A stretch of DNA of 60,742 nt from Luteolibacter sp. GTDB lineage: Bacteria; Verrucomicrobiota; Verrucomicrobiia; Verrucomicrobiales; Akkermansiaceae. The translations under genes and the position numbers were made by a program. The stretch spans positions 1 through 60,742 of the forward strand of contig JAUYNL010000074.1 in NCBI GenBank assembly GCA_030696085.1, written 5' to 3'. The notes beneath the pieces are model-generated. The model searched no databases. It was not told where the DNA came from and saw only the letters and a program-made list of their open reading frames with translations. Of this stretch, positions 7,290 through 15,857 are shown in pieces (position 1 is the stretch's first letter; each line of letters opens with the position of its first letter).

Positions 7290-8011
7290 CCCGTAAAACC
7301 GCCCTCACTTTGTTCTATAGCGCCGTGGCCCTCGTTTGTGCGGCCATCCTCGCTACCGCATTCCACCTGCGCTCGCAACTGCCGAAGCCGGACATGGCGG
7401 CCATCGTCGATACCGGCAAGGAAAGCGTGCCACTCTGGTTTGAAATCCAGAACGACCTAACCGCCATCAACCAGGAGGGAAAGTCCGTCAAACTCTCCGA
7501 CCTGCGCGGCAAGGTCTGGATCGCCGCGGAGTTCTTCGCAATCTGCCCGCACTGCGCGGTGCGCAACGGCGAGGAATTGCGCAAGATCTATGACGAATTC
7601 CGCAATCACCCGGATTTCCACATCACCTGCATTTCCGTGGATCCCGAAAACGACAAGCAGGAGAAACTCGCGGATTACGCCAAGGCGCTCGGCGCGGAAA
7701 CCAAAAACTGGTGGTTCCTCAATGCCGGTGACGCCAAAAGCACCCATACCTATCTCGAACAGGAACTCAAGTTCTTCGGCATCCGCGAGCGCGGCGATCC
7801 GGCGGACATCGAGGCCAACGGCCGCTACGCCCACGACCTCGGGTTTCTGCTGGTGGACCGCGAGTTCCGCGTGATCGGCAAGTGGCCGCTGGCCGACGCC
7901 CGCTCCGAGGAGGCCCGCAAGCGGGATCCTCAACTCTATCAGAATCTGAGGGGCGAGATGTTCGGCCGCATCCGCGCCGAGCTTGAAAAAAACGAAACGC
8001 CCGGCATCTGA
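7286..8011 (+). CDS. SCO1/SenC-like protein with CPHC motif
   Basis: 241 residues: N-terminal membrane helix (8-27), then a thioredoxin-fold domain. LSDLRGKVWIAAEFFAICPHC places a CxxC (Cys87, Cys90) where SCO1 has CxxxCP. HDLGFLLVDREFRVIGKW supplies the C-terminal SCO-like strand. SCO proteins deliver copper to or reduce the CuA site of cytochrome c oxidase; the CPHC spacing favours a thiol-disulfide role. Its stop and the start of the DUF420 gene share one base (TGATG). The three genes form a tight operon. Confidence 0.78.
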   Translation: MTRKTALTLFYSAVALVCAAILATAFHLRSQLPKPDMAAIVDTGKESVPLWFEIQNDLTAINQEGKSVKLSDLRGKVWIAAEFFAICPHCAVRNGEELRKIYDEFRNHPDFHITCISVDPENDKQEKLADYAKALGAETKNWWFLNAGDAKSTHTYLEQELKFFGIRERGDPADIEANGRYAHDLGFLLVDREFRVIGKWPLADARSEEARKRDPQLYQNLRGEMFGRIRAELEKNETPGI

Positions 8012-8619
8012 TGAATGACGAGCGCGATCAATGGCTGTCCCGCCCGCCGCAGGACCAACTCGCGAAAAAACTCGGCATCGCCGCATGGCTGCTCAGCGCC
8101 TCAGTGCTGGGCATCGTGGGCCTGATGCGGCGAGTGAAGATTCCGCTTCCCGATGGGCTCGACCTGTCGTTTCTCCCGCCGTTTCATGCCGCCGTCAACG
8201 CTGCGGCGGCGTGCGTGCTGGTCATCGCCTTCATCGCCGTGATAAAAGGCCGGATCGCGCTTCACCGCCGAATGATGGTGGTGGCGATGGGACTCTCCGT
8301 ATTGTTCCTGTTCAGCTATATGGCCTATCACTTCACCAGCAGCGAGGTGAAATTCGGCGATCTGAATCTCGATGGCGTGGTCGATGAAAGCGAGCGCGCG
8401 CGCGCCGGCGGCATGCGCAGCGCCTATCTGCTGCTGCTCGTATCGCACATCGTGCTCGCGGCGGTGAGCCTGCCCTTCATCCTGTTCACCTTCATCGCAG
8501 GCTGGACCAACCGCTTCGCCGCACACCGCAGGCTGGCGCGCTGGGTGTTTCCGCTCTGGTTCTATGTGGCCGTGACCGGCCCCGTCTGTTACTGGATGCT
8601 GCGGCCTTACTATCCGTGA
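8011..8619 (+). CDS. DUF420 membrane protein with an EF-hand-like loop
   Basis: 202 residues with five predicted membrane helices. The DUF420/CtaM-like His pattern is visible: FHAAVNAAAA, RIALHRRMM, SYMAYHF, SHIVLA and RFAAHRRLARW. Family members are found in oxidase gene clusters and are thought to help haem or copper handling in cytochrome oxidase assembly. Between helices, residues 117-128 read DLNLDGVVDESE, a canonical 12-residue EF-hand calcium loop (D1, N3, D5, D9, E12). It follows two SCO-like genes with one-base overlap, supporting a joint respiratory-assembly function. Confidence 0.75.
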   Translation: MNDERDQWLSRPPQDQLAKKLGIAAWLLSASVLGIVGLMRRVKIPLPDGLDLSFLPPFHAAVNAAAACVLVIAFIAVIKGRIALHRRMMVVAMGLSVLFLFSYMAYHFTSSEVKFGDLNLDGVVDESERARAGGMRSAYLLLLVSHIVLAAVSLPFILFTFIAGWTNRFAAHRRLARWVFPLWFYVAVTGPVCYWMLRPYYP

Positions 8620-8675
8620 CGTTTCCACAAGACCTCTGAAAATTTGTGGTGGACAAACCGGCAAACTTCGTGACG

Positions 8676-9068
8676 ATGTTTCTCGTTATGAGCGAAGCCG
8701 TGATGTTTTTCAGAATCCTTGCCGACGAGACCCGCTGGCGGATCGTCCGCCAAGTGATGGTCCGCGCATTGTGTGTCTGCGAGTTGGCGGACATTCTGGG
8801 GATGCCGCAGTCCTCGGTTTCCAGCCACGTCCAGATCATCCGCAAAGCGGGAATGTTGGAGAGTGAAACACGCGGGAAGTGGACGTATTTCCGCATCGCC
8901 CGCAGCCACCTCGCGCCACTCAAGGCAGTGTTGAGGCATTTCCCGGATTCAGCCATCCACGCGGCGGACACGGAAAAAGCAGAAGCCCGTCTCGCGCGTC
9001 GTGAAACGAGTTGCTGCCCGGGGCCGGTGAAACTCGGAACCCCTCGCATCCTCCAAGCGAAACGATAA
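8676..9068 (+). CDS. arsR: ArsR-family metalloregulator
   Basis: About 130 residues. A winged helix-turn-helix (ILADETRWRIVRQVMV, then MPQSSVSSHVQIIRKAGMLES) carries the arsenite-sensing ALCVCELAD motif (Cys33, Cys35). The C-terminal SCCPG supplies two further cysteines that may join the As(III) site. It should repress the operon until arsenite binds. Starts at 8676 and 8688 are both possible; an earlier GTG at 8646 adds residues without homology. It lies 30 bases before acr3, the transporter it probably controls. Confidence 0.9.
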   Translation: MFLVMSEAVMFFRILADETRWRIVRQVMVRALCVCELADILGMPQSSVSSHVQIIRKAGMLESETRGKWTYFRIARSHLAPLKAVLRHFPDSAIHAADTEKAEARLARRETSCCPGPVKLGTPRILQAKR

Positions 9069-9098
9069 GCGCTGGAAACCACTTCCACTTCCACTTTT

Positions 9099-10151
9099 AT
9101 GTCCGAAGCCGTTGCCAAAAACATGTCGTTCACCGACCGCTACCTCACGGTCTGGATTTTCTCCGCGATGGGGGCTGGTATCTTGTTAGGAAATCTCGTG
9201 ATCGCCGATCCTACGGCATTTTTCGCGCCTATGACGCTTGGCACGACCAATTTGCCGCTGGCCATTGGCCTGATCGTGATGATGTATCCGCCGCTGGCCA
9301 AGGTGCGGTACAGCGAGCTGCCGAAGGTGTTCGCGAACACGCGGATTCTCGGTTTATCACTGGTGCAGAACTGGATCATCGGGCCGGTGTTGATGTGGAT
9401 CCTGGCGGTGGTGTTTCTGCGGGACCAACCGGAATACATGGTCGGATTGATTCTCGTCGGAATCGCCCGTTGCATCGCGATGGTGTTGGTTTGGAACGAT
9501 CTCGCCAAGGGTAGCAGTGAATACGCGGCCGGGCTCGTGGCGCTCAACAGCATCGCTCAGGTTTTGTTTTACAGCGCCTATGCATGGTTTTTCATCACCG
9601 TGTTGCCGCCGTATGTGGGCCTCAAGGGCGTGATTGTTCCGGTTTCCATGGGGGATATTTTCCACAGTGTTTTGATCTATCTGGGCATCCCCTTCGCCGC
9701 CGGAGTATCGAGCCGCGTGCTGCTGGTGAAACTGAAAGGAGTGGAGTGGTATGAGAAAGTTTTCATCCCGCGGATTTCCCCGCTTACCCTGATCGCGCTG
9801 TTGTTCACCATTGTGGTGATGTTCACCTACAAGGGGGATGCGATCGTGCGCTTGCCGCTGGATGTGTTGCGCATCGCCATTCCGCTGGTGATCTATTTCG
9901 CGGTGATGTTTCTGGCGAGTTTTGTGATGGCTGCCAAGCTCGGCTCCGATTATCCGCGGACGGCCAGTGTGGCGTTCACCTCGGCGGGGAACAACTTCGA
10001 GCTGGCCATCGCGGTGGCCATCGCGGTGTTCGGCTTGGAATCCGGCGTGGCCTTCGCGGCGGTGGTTGGGCCGCTGGTCGAAGTACCCGCTTTGATCGGG
10101 CTGGTGCATGTTTCCTTTTTCCTGAAACGCAAATTCTATTCCCGATTCTGA
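9099..10151 (+). CDS. acr3: ACR3-family arsenite efflux permease
   Basis: 350 residues, about ten membrane helices. The ACR3 hallmark [18 protein letters not shown] (with the essential Cys), a YPPLAKVRY loop and the [15 protein letters not shown] helix with its conserved Asn-Asn-Glu are present. The protein exports arsenite with the proton gradient. Part of arsR-acr3-arsC; arsC starts three bases after its stop codon. Confidence 0.96.
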   Translation: MSEAVAKNMSFTDRYLTVWIFSAMGAGILLGNLVIADPTAFFAPMTLGTTNLPLAIGLIVMMYPPLAKVRYSELPKVFANTRILGLSLVQNWIIGPVLMWILAVVFLRDQPEYMVGLILVGIARCIAMVLVWNDLAKGSSEYAAGLVALNSIAQVLFYSAYAWFFITVLPPYVGLKGVIVPVSMGDIFHSVLIYLGIPFAAGVSSRVLLVKLKGVEWYEKVFIPRISPLTLIALLFTIVVMFTYKGDAIVRLPLDVLRIAIPLVIYFAVMFLASFVMAAKLGSDYPRTASVAFTSAGNNFELAIAVAIAVFGLESGVAFAAVVGPLVEVPALIGLVHVSFFLKRKFYSRF

Positions 10152-10154
10152 CTT

Positions 10155-10604
10155 ATGAAAAAGCCAAGCATTCTGATTCTCTGCACCGGCAACAGTTGCC
10201 GCTCCCACCTTGCGGAAGGCATCTTGCGGAAGGCTTTGGGCGAGGGCTTCCGGGTGGCAAGCGCCGGCTCGAAACCGGCCGGATACGTGCATCCGTTAGG
10301 CATCAGGGTGATGGCCGAAATCGGCATCGACATCAGCGGTCATCGCTCGAAGCATCTCGACGAGTTTCTCGATAACGACGTCGAGACGGTCATCACGGTT
10401 TGCGGCAACGCGGACCAGGCGTGCCCGGTTTTTCCGGGACAGCTCAACCGCCACCATTGGGGTTTTGACGATCCGGCGCATGTCACGGGGAGTGAGGAGG
10501 AGCAACTGGCGGTTTTCCGCCGGGTCCGCGATGAAATCCGGCGGGTGTTCGACGCCTATGCCGCGGGGAGGCTGGCGCGGGGTTTCCACCAGCGGGCCGG
10601 GTAG
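10155..10604 (+). CDS. arsC: arsenate reductase, thioredoxin-coupled (LMW-PTP fold)
   Basis: 149 residues. A P-loop LCTGNSCRS (Cys10, Cys15) and a second redox pair VCGNADQAC (Cys83, Cys90) match the Cys10/Cys82/Cys89 relay of pI258-type ArsC, which reduces arsenate to arsenite and is recycled by thioredoxin. The P-loop reads CTGNS rather than the more common [14 protein letters not shown] gives the usual Asp general acid. It completes the resistance operon: reduction here, efflux by Acr3. Confidence 0.93.
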   Translation: MKKPSILILCTGNSCRSHLAEGILRKALGEGFRVASAGSKPAGYVHPLGIRVMAEIGIDISGHRSKHLDEFLDNDVETVITVCGNADQACPVFPGQLNRHHWGFDDPAHVTGSEEEQLAVFRRVRDEIRRVFDAYAAGRLARGFHQRAG

Positions 10605-10628
10605 GGCGGGTGATTTTCCTCGCGGGTT

Positions 10629-10988
10629 TCACTCCGGCTCTTCTTCCGGAGCCTTGGGGAGCTTGTCCACTGCTTCGAGAAGGTTCACGATGCCCACGCC
10701 GCGGGCGGCGGAATTGTCGCAATGAAATCGAAGGACCGGGGTGGACTTGAGGACCACCCGCTTCATGACTTTGCTTTGGATGGAGCCGTGGTCGCGGTTG
10801 AGCTTGTCGATCACCGGGCCGGCATCACCGCCCAGCACGCTGGTCCAGACTTTGCCTTCCTTAAGGTCCTGGGTCACCTCCACCTCGCTGACGGTCACGA
10901 GTTTGCCATGCCATTCGTAGTCTTTTTGAATGACGGTGCCGATTTCACGGCGGAGCAGTTCGTTGACTCGATCAAGGCGGCGGGACAT
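10629..10988 (-). CDS. rbfA: 30S ribosome-binding factor A
   Basis: 119 residues starting MSRRLDRVNELLRREIGTVIQ. The KH-like core (VTVSEVEVTQDLKEGKVWTSVLG) and VLRFHCDNSAARGVGI near the end match RbfA, which binds the 16S 5' helix during 30S maturation. It is the last visible member of nusA-infB-rbfA, 100 bases after infB. The 3' end faces arsC. Confidence 0.93.
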   Translation of the reverse strand: MSRRLDRVNELLRREIGTVIQKDYEWHGKLVTVSEVEVTQDLKEGKVWTSVLGGDAGPVIDKLNRDHGSIQSKVMKRVVLKSTPVLRFHCDNSAARGVGIVNLLEAVDKLPKAPEEEPE

Positions 10989-11001
10989 GGAGATAAGTTG
11001 C

Positions 11002-11084
11002 TAGTTTTCAGTTTGAAGTTTTCAGAGAATAGAAGATCAGGATTCGGTCTCTTGACCTGAAAACTGAACACTGAGAACTAATAA
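11002..11084. repeat. heptamer-based inverted repeat in the infB-rbfA spacer
   Basis: The spacer holds tandem seven-base units CTGAAAA-CTGAACA-CTGAGAA-CTAATAA (11058-11085) and, about 30 bases away, the opposite-strand form TAGTTTTCAGTTTGAAG then TTTTCAG (11002-11025). The two arms can pair into a long AT-rich stem. This base composition is unlike the flanking GC-rich genes and looks like a dispersed intergenic repeat, possibly affecting mRNA stability within the operon (inference). Confidence 0.6.
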
Positions 11085-11088
11085 ACTC

Positions 11089-13224
11089 TTAGAGCGTCTG
11101 CGGGACTTTATCGAGTTTGTAACACTCGATGATGTCACCTTCCTCGTATTCATTGAACTCGCCGAGGCGGATGCCGCATTCGAAGTTCTGGCGGACCTCC
11201 TCGACTTCATCCTTGAAGCGGCGCAGCGTGGACATCCGTCCATCGAAGACCGGAACACCACCGCGGATGACGCGGGCATGGGCCTTGCGATGGATGCGGC
11301 CGTCGGTGACGAACGAGCCGGCGACCCGGCCGCGGTTTAGTTTGAAGATCTGGCGGACTTCGGCGTGGCCGATGACCGTCTCGCGAGTGAGCGGTTCGAG
11401 CAAGCCGAGCATCGCTTCGCGGACCTGGTCGATGAGTTCGTAAACGACCGAGTAGAGTTTGATTTCCACATCGGCGGCCTTGGCGGATTTCACGGCCTTG
11501 GCTTCGACCTTGACGTTGAACCCGAGGATGATGGCGTCGGTGGATGCGGCGTAGGCGATGTCCGATTCGGTGACCGGTCCGGCGGCGGCGGTGATGAAGG
11601 TGCACTCGACTTTTTCCGATACGATGGCGAGCACGGCTTTCCTGATCGCCTCGACGGAGCCTTGCACGTCGCACTTGAGGATGAGTTTGAGCTGGGCCTT
11701 GCCGCCACCGTCGCGAACCATCGAATAGAGATCCTCCATGCGATTGCGGTGCTGCGGTTTGAGGCGCACGAGGCGTTCCTTTTCCTGGCGCTCGCCGGCG
11801 AGGGTTTTTGCCTCGCGCTCGGTCTTCATTTCGGTGAGGTGATCGCCGACGTTGGGAAGCTCCTCGAAGCCGATCACTTCCACGGGCATGCCGGGATGGG
11901 CGGATTTGACGGCTTGTCCGCGGTCGTTGATGAGCGAGCGGACTTTTCCGGAGTAAGGACCGCAAATGAAAGGCATGCCCACCTTGAGGGTGCCGGATTC
12001 GACGATGACGGTGGCGGTCGTGCCGCGGCCGGGGACCACGCGGGCCTCGATGACGGCGGCGCGGGTGGTGGCCTTCGGGTTGGCTTTGAGTTCGAGCACT
12101 TCGGCCTGGAGGTCGATGAGTTCCAGCAGGGTCTCCATGCCCTGGCCGGTGACGGCGGAAACTTCGGCGAATTCGGTGTCGCCGCCGAAGTCGGTGGTTT
12201 GCAGGCCGTTTTCCGCGAGTTGTGATTTCACACGAGCCACGTTGGCACTCGGCAGGTCGCACTTGTTGAGGGCGATGATGATGGTCTTGCGGGCTTTTTT
12301 GGCGTGCTTGATGGCCTCGAGCGTCTGCGGCATGATGCCGTCATTGGCGGCGACCACGATGACGACGATGTCGGTGATGTCCGCGCCGCGGGCGCGCATG
12401 TCGGAGAAAATCGCGTGGCCGGGAGTATCGAGGAAGGTGATTTCCCGGTCGTTGTGGATGACCTGATAGGCACCGATGTGCTGGGTGATGCCGCCCGCTT
12501 CGCCGGCTGTGATCTTGGTCTTGCGGAAGAAGTCGAGGATCGAGGTTTTGCCGTGGTCCACATGGCCCATGATCGTGACGATCGGAGGGCGGTTCTTGAG
12601 CAGGTCCTCGGGTTCCACTGCGGGAAGTTCGGGTTCCTGAATGACTTCCTCGATTTTATGGAAGCCCTTTTCCTTGTCGCGCTTCTCGCGCTCGAAGGTG
12701 AAGCCATGGATTTCACAGATTTTCGCCGCAACATCAGGTTCGAGCGGTTGATTGGGCGCAGGGAAGACGCCGATCTTGATCAGGTCCGCCATGATGTTGA
12801 ACGGCTTGAGCCCAAGGCGGCTGGCCAATTCAGGAACCAGGATCGGCGGCTTGATGACGATGAGCTTGGGATCCGCAGAGGCATCCTCCTCGGCGAAATC
12901 GCCGGAGGTTTCGGCGGCTGCGCATTCAGGAGCCGGCGGTGCCGGGGCACTTGCCTTGACCATTAGCGGATCCTCGCGATCAAGAAGTTTTGAAATCGAA
13001 CCGAGCACGGCTGCGGGCGGCGGGCTGGCCTTGCGGACCCTGGGTTTTTTCTCTTCGGAGAAGATATCGAGCGCCTCGCTCTTGGCTTTGTCCAATTTGC
13101 TGGGGGCCGGCGGCGCGACTTCCGCATCCTTGCGCTGGCGCTCACGACGTGAAGGTTTCTTGGTCGCTTCGAGAAGATCGAGGACCTTGTTTTTTTCGGG
13201 TGAGCTGTCGCTGTTTTTGGGCAT
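11089..13224 (-). CDS. infB: translation initiation factor IF-2
   Basis: 711 residues. The N-terminal 120 are charged and Ala/Pro-rich; a PELASRLGLKPFNIMADLIKIG block (131-152) is the IF2_N-like helical domain. The GTPase motifs are intact: GHVDHGKTS (220-228), DTPGH (266-270), NKCD (320-323). Two beta-barrel domains and the fMet-tRNA-binding C-terminal domain follow. IF-2 brings initiator tRNA to the 30S subunit. Flanked by nusA (upstream, 47 bases) and rbfA, the standard ribosome/transcription operon. N-terminal region is short compared with E. coli. Confidence 0.97.
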   Translation of the reverse strand: MPKNSDSSPEKNKVLDLLEATKKPSRRERQRKDAEVAPPAPSKLDKAKSEALDIFSEEKKPRVRKASPPPAAVLGSISKLLDREDPLMVKASAPAPPAPECAAAETSGDFAEEDASADPKLIVIKPPILVPELASRLGLKPFNIMADLIKIGVFPAPNQPLEPDVAAKICEIHGFTFEREKRDKEKGFHKIEEVIQEPELPAVEPEDLLKNRPPIVTIMGHVDHGKTSILDFFRKTKITAGEAGGITQHIGAYQVIHNDREITFLDTPGHAIFSDMRARGADITDIVVIVVAANDGIMPQTLEAIKHAKKARKTIIIALNKCDLPSANVARVKSQLAENGLQTTDFGGDTEFAEVSAVTGQGMETLLELIDLQAEVLELKANPKATTRAAVIEARVVPGRGTTATVIVESGTLKVGMPFICGPYSGKVRSLINDRGQAVKSAHPGMPVEVIGFEELPNVGDHLTEMKTEREAKTLAGERQEKERLVRLKPQHRNRMEDLYSMVRDGGGKAQLKLILKCDVQGSVEAIRKAVLAIVSEKVECTFITAAAGPVTESDIAYAASTDAIILGFNVKVEAKAVKSAKAADVEIKLYSVVYELIDQVREAMLGLLEPLTRETVIGHAEVRQIFKLNRGRVAGSFVTDGRIHRKAHARVIRGGVPVFDGRMSTLRRFKDEVEEVRQNFECGIRLGEFNEYEEGDIIECYKLDKVPQTL

Positions 13225-13271
13225 CCGGCTTGTCTGCAGAGTTCTGGGAGAGGAGAGGGGGGAAATGGGGC

Positions 13272-14561
13272 TTAGTCGTTGGAGCTTACAGCAGGTTCGG
13301 AACCGCTGGCAATGGTTTGCGCACGTTGAAGGATCGCTTCGGCGGCTTCTTCGGTGATTTCAAGGGCGGCGGCGATGTAGTCGGCGGGCATATCGACCAC
13401 CAGCTCGGGTGTGAAGCCACCGGCGAGGGTGAGCTTGTTGGCCAGTTCGTCGGTGATGCCGAGTTGCTCGCCAAGGGTGTGGGCGGCACCACCGATTTTC
13501 TCCTTGAATTGCTCTTCCTTGGATTCATCGCGGCGGACTTGCACGTCCCAGCCCATCAGACGCGAGGAAAGGCGGGCGTTCTGGCCCTTGCGACCGATCG
13601 CCTTGCTAAGATCAGCCTCATCCACCGTGACATGCACGACCTTGTTTTCCTCATCGATGGTGATCGAACGCAACTCGGCGGGCTTGAGGGCTTCGCGGAC
13701 GAATTCCCTGGGATCCTCGCTCCAACGGATGATGTCCACTTTCTCGTTGTTAAGCTCGCGGACGATGTTTTTCACGCGGGCCCCGCGCATGCCGACGCAG
13801 GCCCCCACGGGATCGACCTTCGGATCCATGCTCCAAACGGCGACCTTGGTGCGGAAACCTGCCTCGCGGGCGATGCCACGGATTTCCACGGTGCGGTCGG
13901 AGATTTCATTGACCTCGGCCTCGAACAGGCGGCGGACAAAATTCGGATGGCTGCGGGAAAGGATGATTTCAGGTCCGCGACCTTCGTTTTCCACGGCCAG
14001 CACGTAACAACGGATGCGGTCGCCGATGTTGTAGTCCTCGCCCTGCACACGCTCGCGGTTGGGCATGATGCCTTCGAACTTGCCGAGGTCGATCATCACG
14101 TCGTTGCGCTCGAAGCGGCGGACGGTGCCGGAAACCACGTCTCCCGCGCGGTCCTTGAATTCCTCGTAAATCATTTCCTTCTCCGCCTGGCGGAGGCGCT
14201 GCATCATCGTCTGCTTGGCGGTCTGCACCGCGATGCGGCCGAAGTCCTTGGGCGTGACGTTGAATTCCTGAATGTCGCCGGGCCTGGCATCCGGATTTTT
14301 CTTGCTGGCTGTGGAAAGGGGGACCTGGTTGAACTTGTCCTTGTATTCCTCATCGGCAACCACGGTGAGCGAGGCGAAAATACGGGTCTCGCCCTTGCGG
14401 GTGTTCACGTCGGCACGCAGTGTCTCGATGGCTTCGGCACCGGGAACCATTTTGCGATATGCAGAAATGAACGCGAATTCCAAGGCGGCCACGACCTTGT
14501 CGCGGTCGATTCCTTTTTCCTTTTCGTAATACTCGATGAGGGCGACGATATCGTTGGTCAT
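13272..14561 (-). CDS. nusA: transcription termination/antitermination factor NusA
   Basis: 429 residues. NTD (1-125, MTNDIVALIEYYEKEKGIDRD), an S1 domain (about 135-200, DVVSGTVRRFERNDVMIDLGKFEG), and two KH domains (PVGACVGMRGARVKNIV and SKAIGRKGQNARLSSRL) in order. A short helical C-terminal segment follows instead of the long duplicated acidic repeats of enterobacteria. NusA binds RNA polymerase and modulates pausing and termination. First gene of nusA-infB-rbfA; rimP is not found upstream, where the strand switches to the phosphoesterase gene. Confidence 0.96.
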   Translation of the reverse strand: MTNDIVALIEYYEKEKGIDRDKVVAALEFAFISAYRKMVPGAEAIETLRADVNTRKGETRIFASLTVVADEEYKDKFNQVPLSTASKKNPDARPGDIQEFNVTPKDFGRIAVQTAKQTMMQRLRQAEKEMIYEEFKDRAGDVVSGTVRRFERNDVMIDLGKFEGIMPNRERVQGEDYNIGDRIRCYVLAVENEGRGPEIILSRSHPNFVRRLFEAEVNEISDRTVEIRGIAREAGFRTKVAVWSMDPKVDPVGACVGMRGARVKNIVRELNNEKVDIIRWSEDPREFVREALKPAELRSITIDEENKVVHVTVDEADLSKAIGRKGQNARLSSRLMGWDVQVRRDESKEEQFKEKIGGAAHTLGEQLGITDELANKLTLAGGFTPELVVDMPADYIAAALEITEEAAEAILQRAQTIASGSEPAVSSND

Positions 14562-14602
14562 GGCGTGCTGTGTCTGCGGTCGCCGCTTCTGAGGTCCAGA
14601 GA

Positions 14603-14630
14603 CGCAAAAGAGTGGGTGCGAGACCCACTC
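14603..14630 (-). promoter_or_regulatory. terminator-like hairpin in the nusA leader
   Basis: On the minus strand GAGTGGGT-loop of five-ACCCACTC is followed directly by TTTT, about 45 bases upstream of the nusA ATG. No minus-strand gene precedes it, so it would lie in the nusA leader and could act as an attenuator. On the plus strand the hairpin is followed by CTTTCTTT but there is no upstream plus-strand gene to terminate. Confidence 0.5.
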
Positions 14631-14802
14631 CTTTCTTTCGTCAGAAGCCGTGCGGCGGGGCTTTTAGGCAGGCACCAAAGCCGTTGCAAGTCCAAACTGG
14701 GGTGATGACCGGGGGCGGCGTGCCACGTAGGGACCGTTGTTGGTTTCGTCTCGACACACGTCACCGATGCTCCAGACTTCTGCCAATCTTTACCTGCCTC
14801 CC

Positions 14803-15525
14803 ATGCGGATTGCTCTATTCGGTGACATACACGCCAACCTGGAAGCTCTCGAAGCTGTTCTCGACGATGCCGCGAAGCAGGAAGTGACCGATTACGTCTG
14901 CATGGGCGATATTGTGGGATACAATGCCGATCCCGCCGCCTGCCTGGAGCGCGTTAGGGCCATGGAATGCCCCACCGTAAAAGGCAATCACGACGACGAC
15001 GCTTCTGGAAACCACTCGCTCGACAACATGAATCCAGTGGCGGCGGCCGCCCTCGAATGGACCCGCCGGCAGCTCGGCGATGAACAACGGCAATGGCTCC
15101 GCCGCTTGCGCATGGTGCGCCAGGTGTCTGACTTCACCGTGGTCCACAGCACCCTCGACCAACCGGCCCATTGGAACTACGTAACCAACCGCTTCGACGC
15201 GATGTCGAATTTTTCCTACCAATTCACCCGGATCTGCTTCCACGGCCACACCCATGTGCCGCGGGTATATGTGAAAAGCGACCGCGTCCAGGAGGTGCCA
15301 GCCGAGTCGCTCGTGATCGAGGACAGCGCGAAATACTTCATCAACGTGGGCTCCGTGGGGCAACCGCGCGATGGCGATTGGCGGTCCTGCTATGCCATCT
15401 ACGACATCGAGAAAAAACAGATCGTCTTCCGTCGCGTCGAATACGACATCGCCGAAACCCAGCGCAAAATCCTCGCCGCCGGCCTGCCCGAAATGCTCGC
15501 CGAGCGGATCCTTGAAGGAAGATAG
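14803..15525 (+). CDS. metallophosphoesterase, YfcE/MJ0936-like
   Basis: 240 residues from the ATG at 14803. All metal-binding motifs of the calcineurin-like superfamily are present: GDIHAN (Asp, His), GDIVGYNADP (Asp), GNHDD (Asn, His), VVHST (His) and GHTHVPR (two His). Family members are phosphodiesterases; substrate not deducible. Gene ends in TAG, showing that TAG is an ordinary stop in this genome. The next gene, feoA, begins about 60 bases further on behind an apparent Fur-like site, so this is likely a separate unit. Confidence 0.85.
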   Translation: MRIALFGDIHANLEALEAVLDDAAKQEVTDYVCMGDIVGYNADPAACLERVRAMECPTVKGNHDDDASGNHSLDNMNPVAAAALEWTRRQLGDEQRQWLRRLRMVRQVSDFTVVHSTLDQPAHWNYVTNRFDAMSNFSYQFTRICFHGHTHVPRVYVKSDRVQEVPAESLVIEDSAKYFINVGSVGQPRDGDWRSCYAIYDIEKKQIVFRRVEYDIAETQRKILAAGLPEMLAERILEGR

Positions 15526-15548
15526 TGGAGGAGATTCGGTTTTTATTG

Positions 15549-15568
15549 TTGCAAGCCAGTCTCAATTA
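15549..15568 (+). promoter_or_regulatory. Fur-like operator upstream of feoA
   Basis: TTGCAAGCCAGTCTCAATTA is an imperfect palindrome (TTGcaA...TctCAA) resembling the TTGCAAnTCATTCTCAATT style of Fur boxes that repress feo operons when iron is sufficient. It lies 18 bases before the first possible feoA start. Assignment is by resemblance only. Confidence 0.45.
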
Positions 15569-15585
15569 CGGATCTTTACCGCACG

Positions 15586-15840
15586 ATGTCGCCCGCACTT
15601 GCCGCCGATCTGGAAATCGACAGCGCCATGACCTTGAACCAGGTTGGGGTGGGCTGTGATGTGAGGATCCGTTTCCTGAGTGGACCGGGCTGCGACCGCC
15701 TGCGGGATTTGGGATTTTGCGAGCAACTCCAAGTGCGCAAATTGGCGGGCGGACGGAATCTGATCTGTTCAGTCTGCGGTACCCGGATGGCGATCAGCCG
15801 CGAGCTTGCGGAACAGGTGCTGGTCGCGCCAATGGGCTGA
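15586..15840 (+). CDS. feoA: ferrous iron transport protein A
   Basis: 84 residues (70 if the second ATG at 15628, just before TLNQVGVGCDVRI, is used, which fits other FeoA proteins better). SH3-like FeoA fold: GPGCDRLRDLGFCEQLQVRKL and CSVCGTRMAISRELAEQVLV. FeoA is a cytosolic partner of FeoB. It begins the feo operon; feoB starts 17 bases after its stop codon. Confidence 0.88.
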   Translation: MSPALAADLEIDSAMTLNQVGVGCDVRIRFLSGPGCDRLRDLGFCEQLQVRKLAGGRNLICSVCGTRMAISRELAEQVLVAPMG

Positions 15841-15857
15841 GAGAGTCTGCGACTGTC

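Noticed and set aside
12990-14705. 571-codon plus-strand open frame opposite nusA
   Set aside because: Antisense shadow of nusA; no family pattern, whereas nusA has all its domains.
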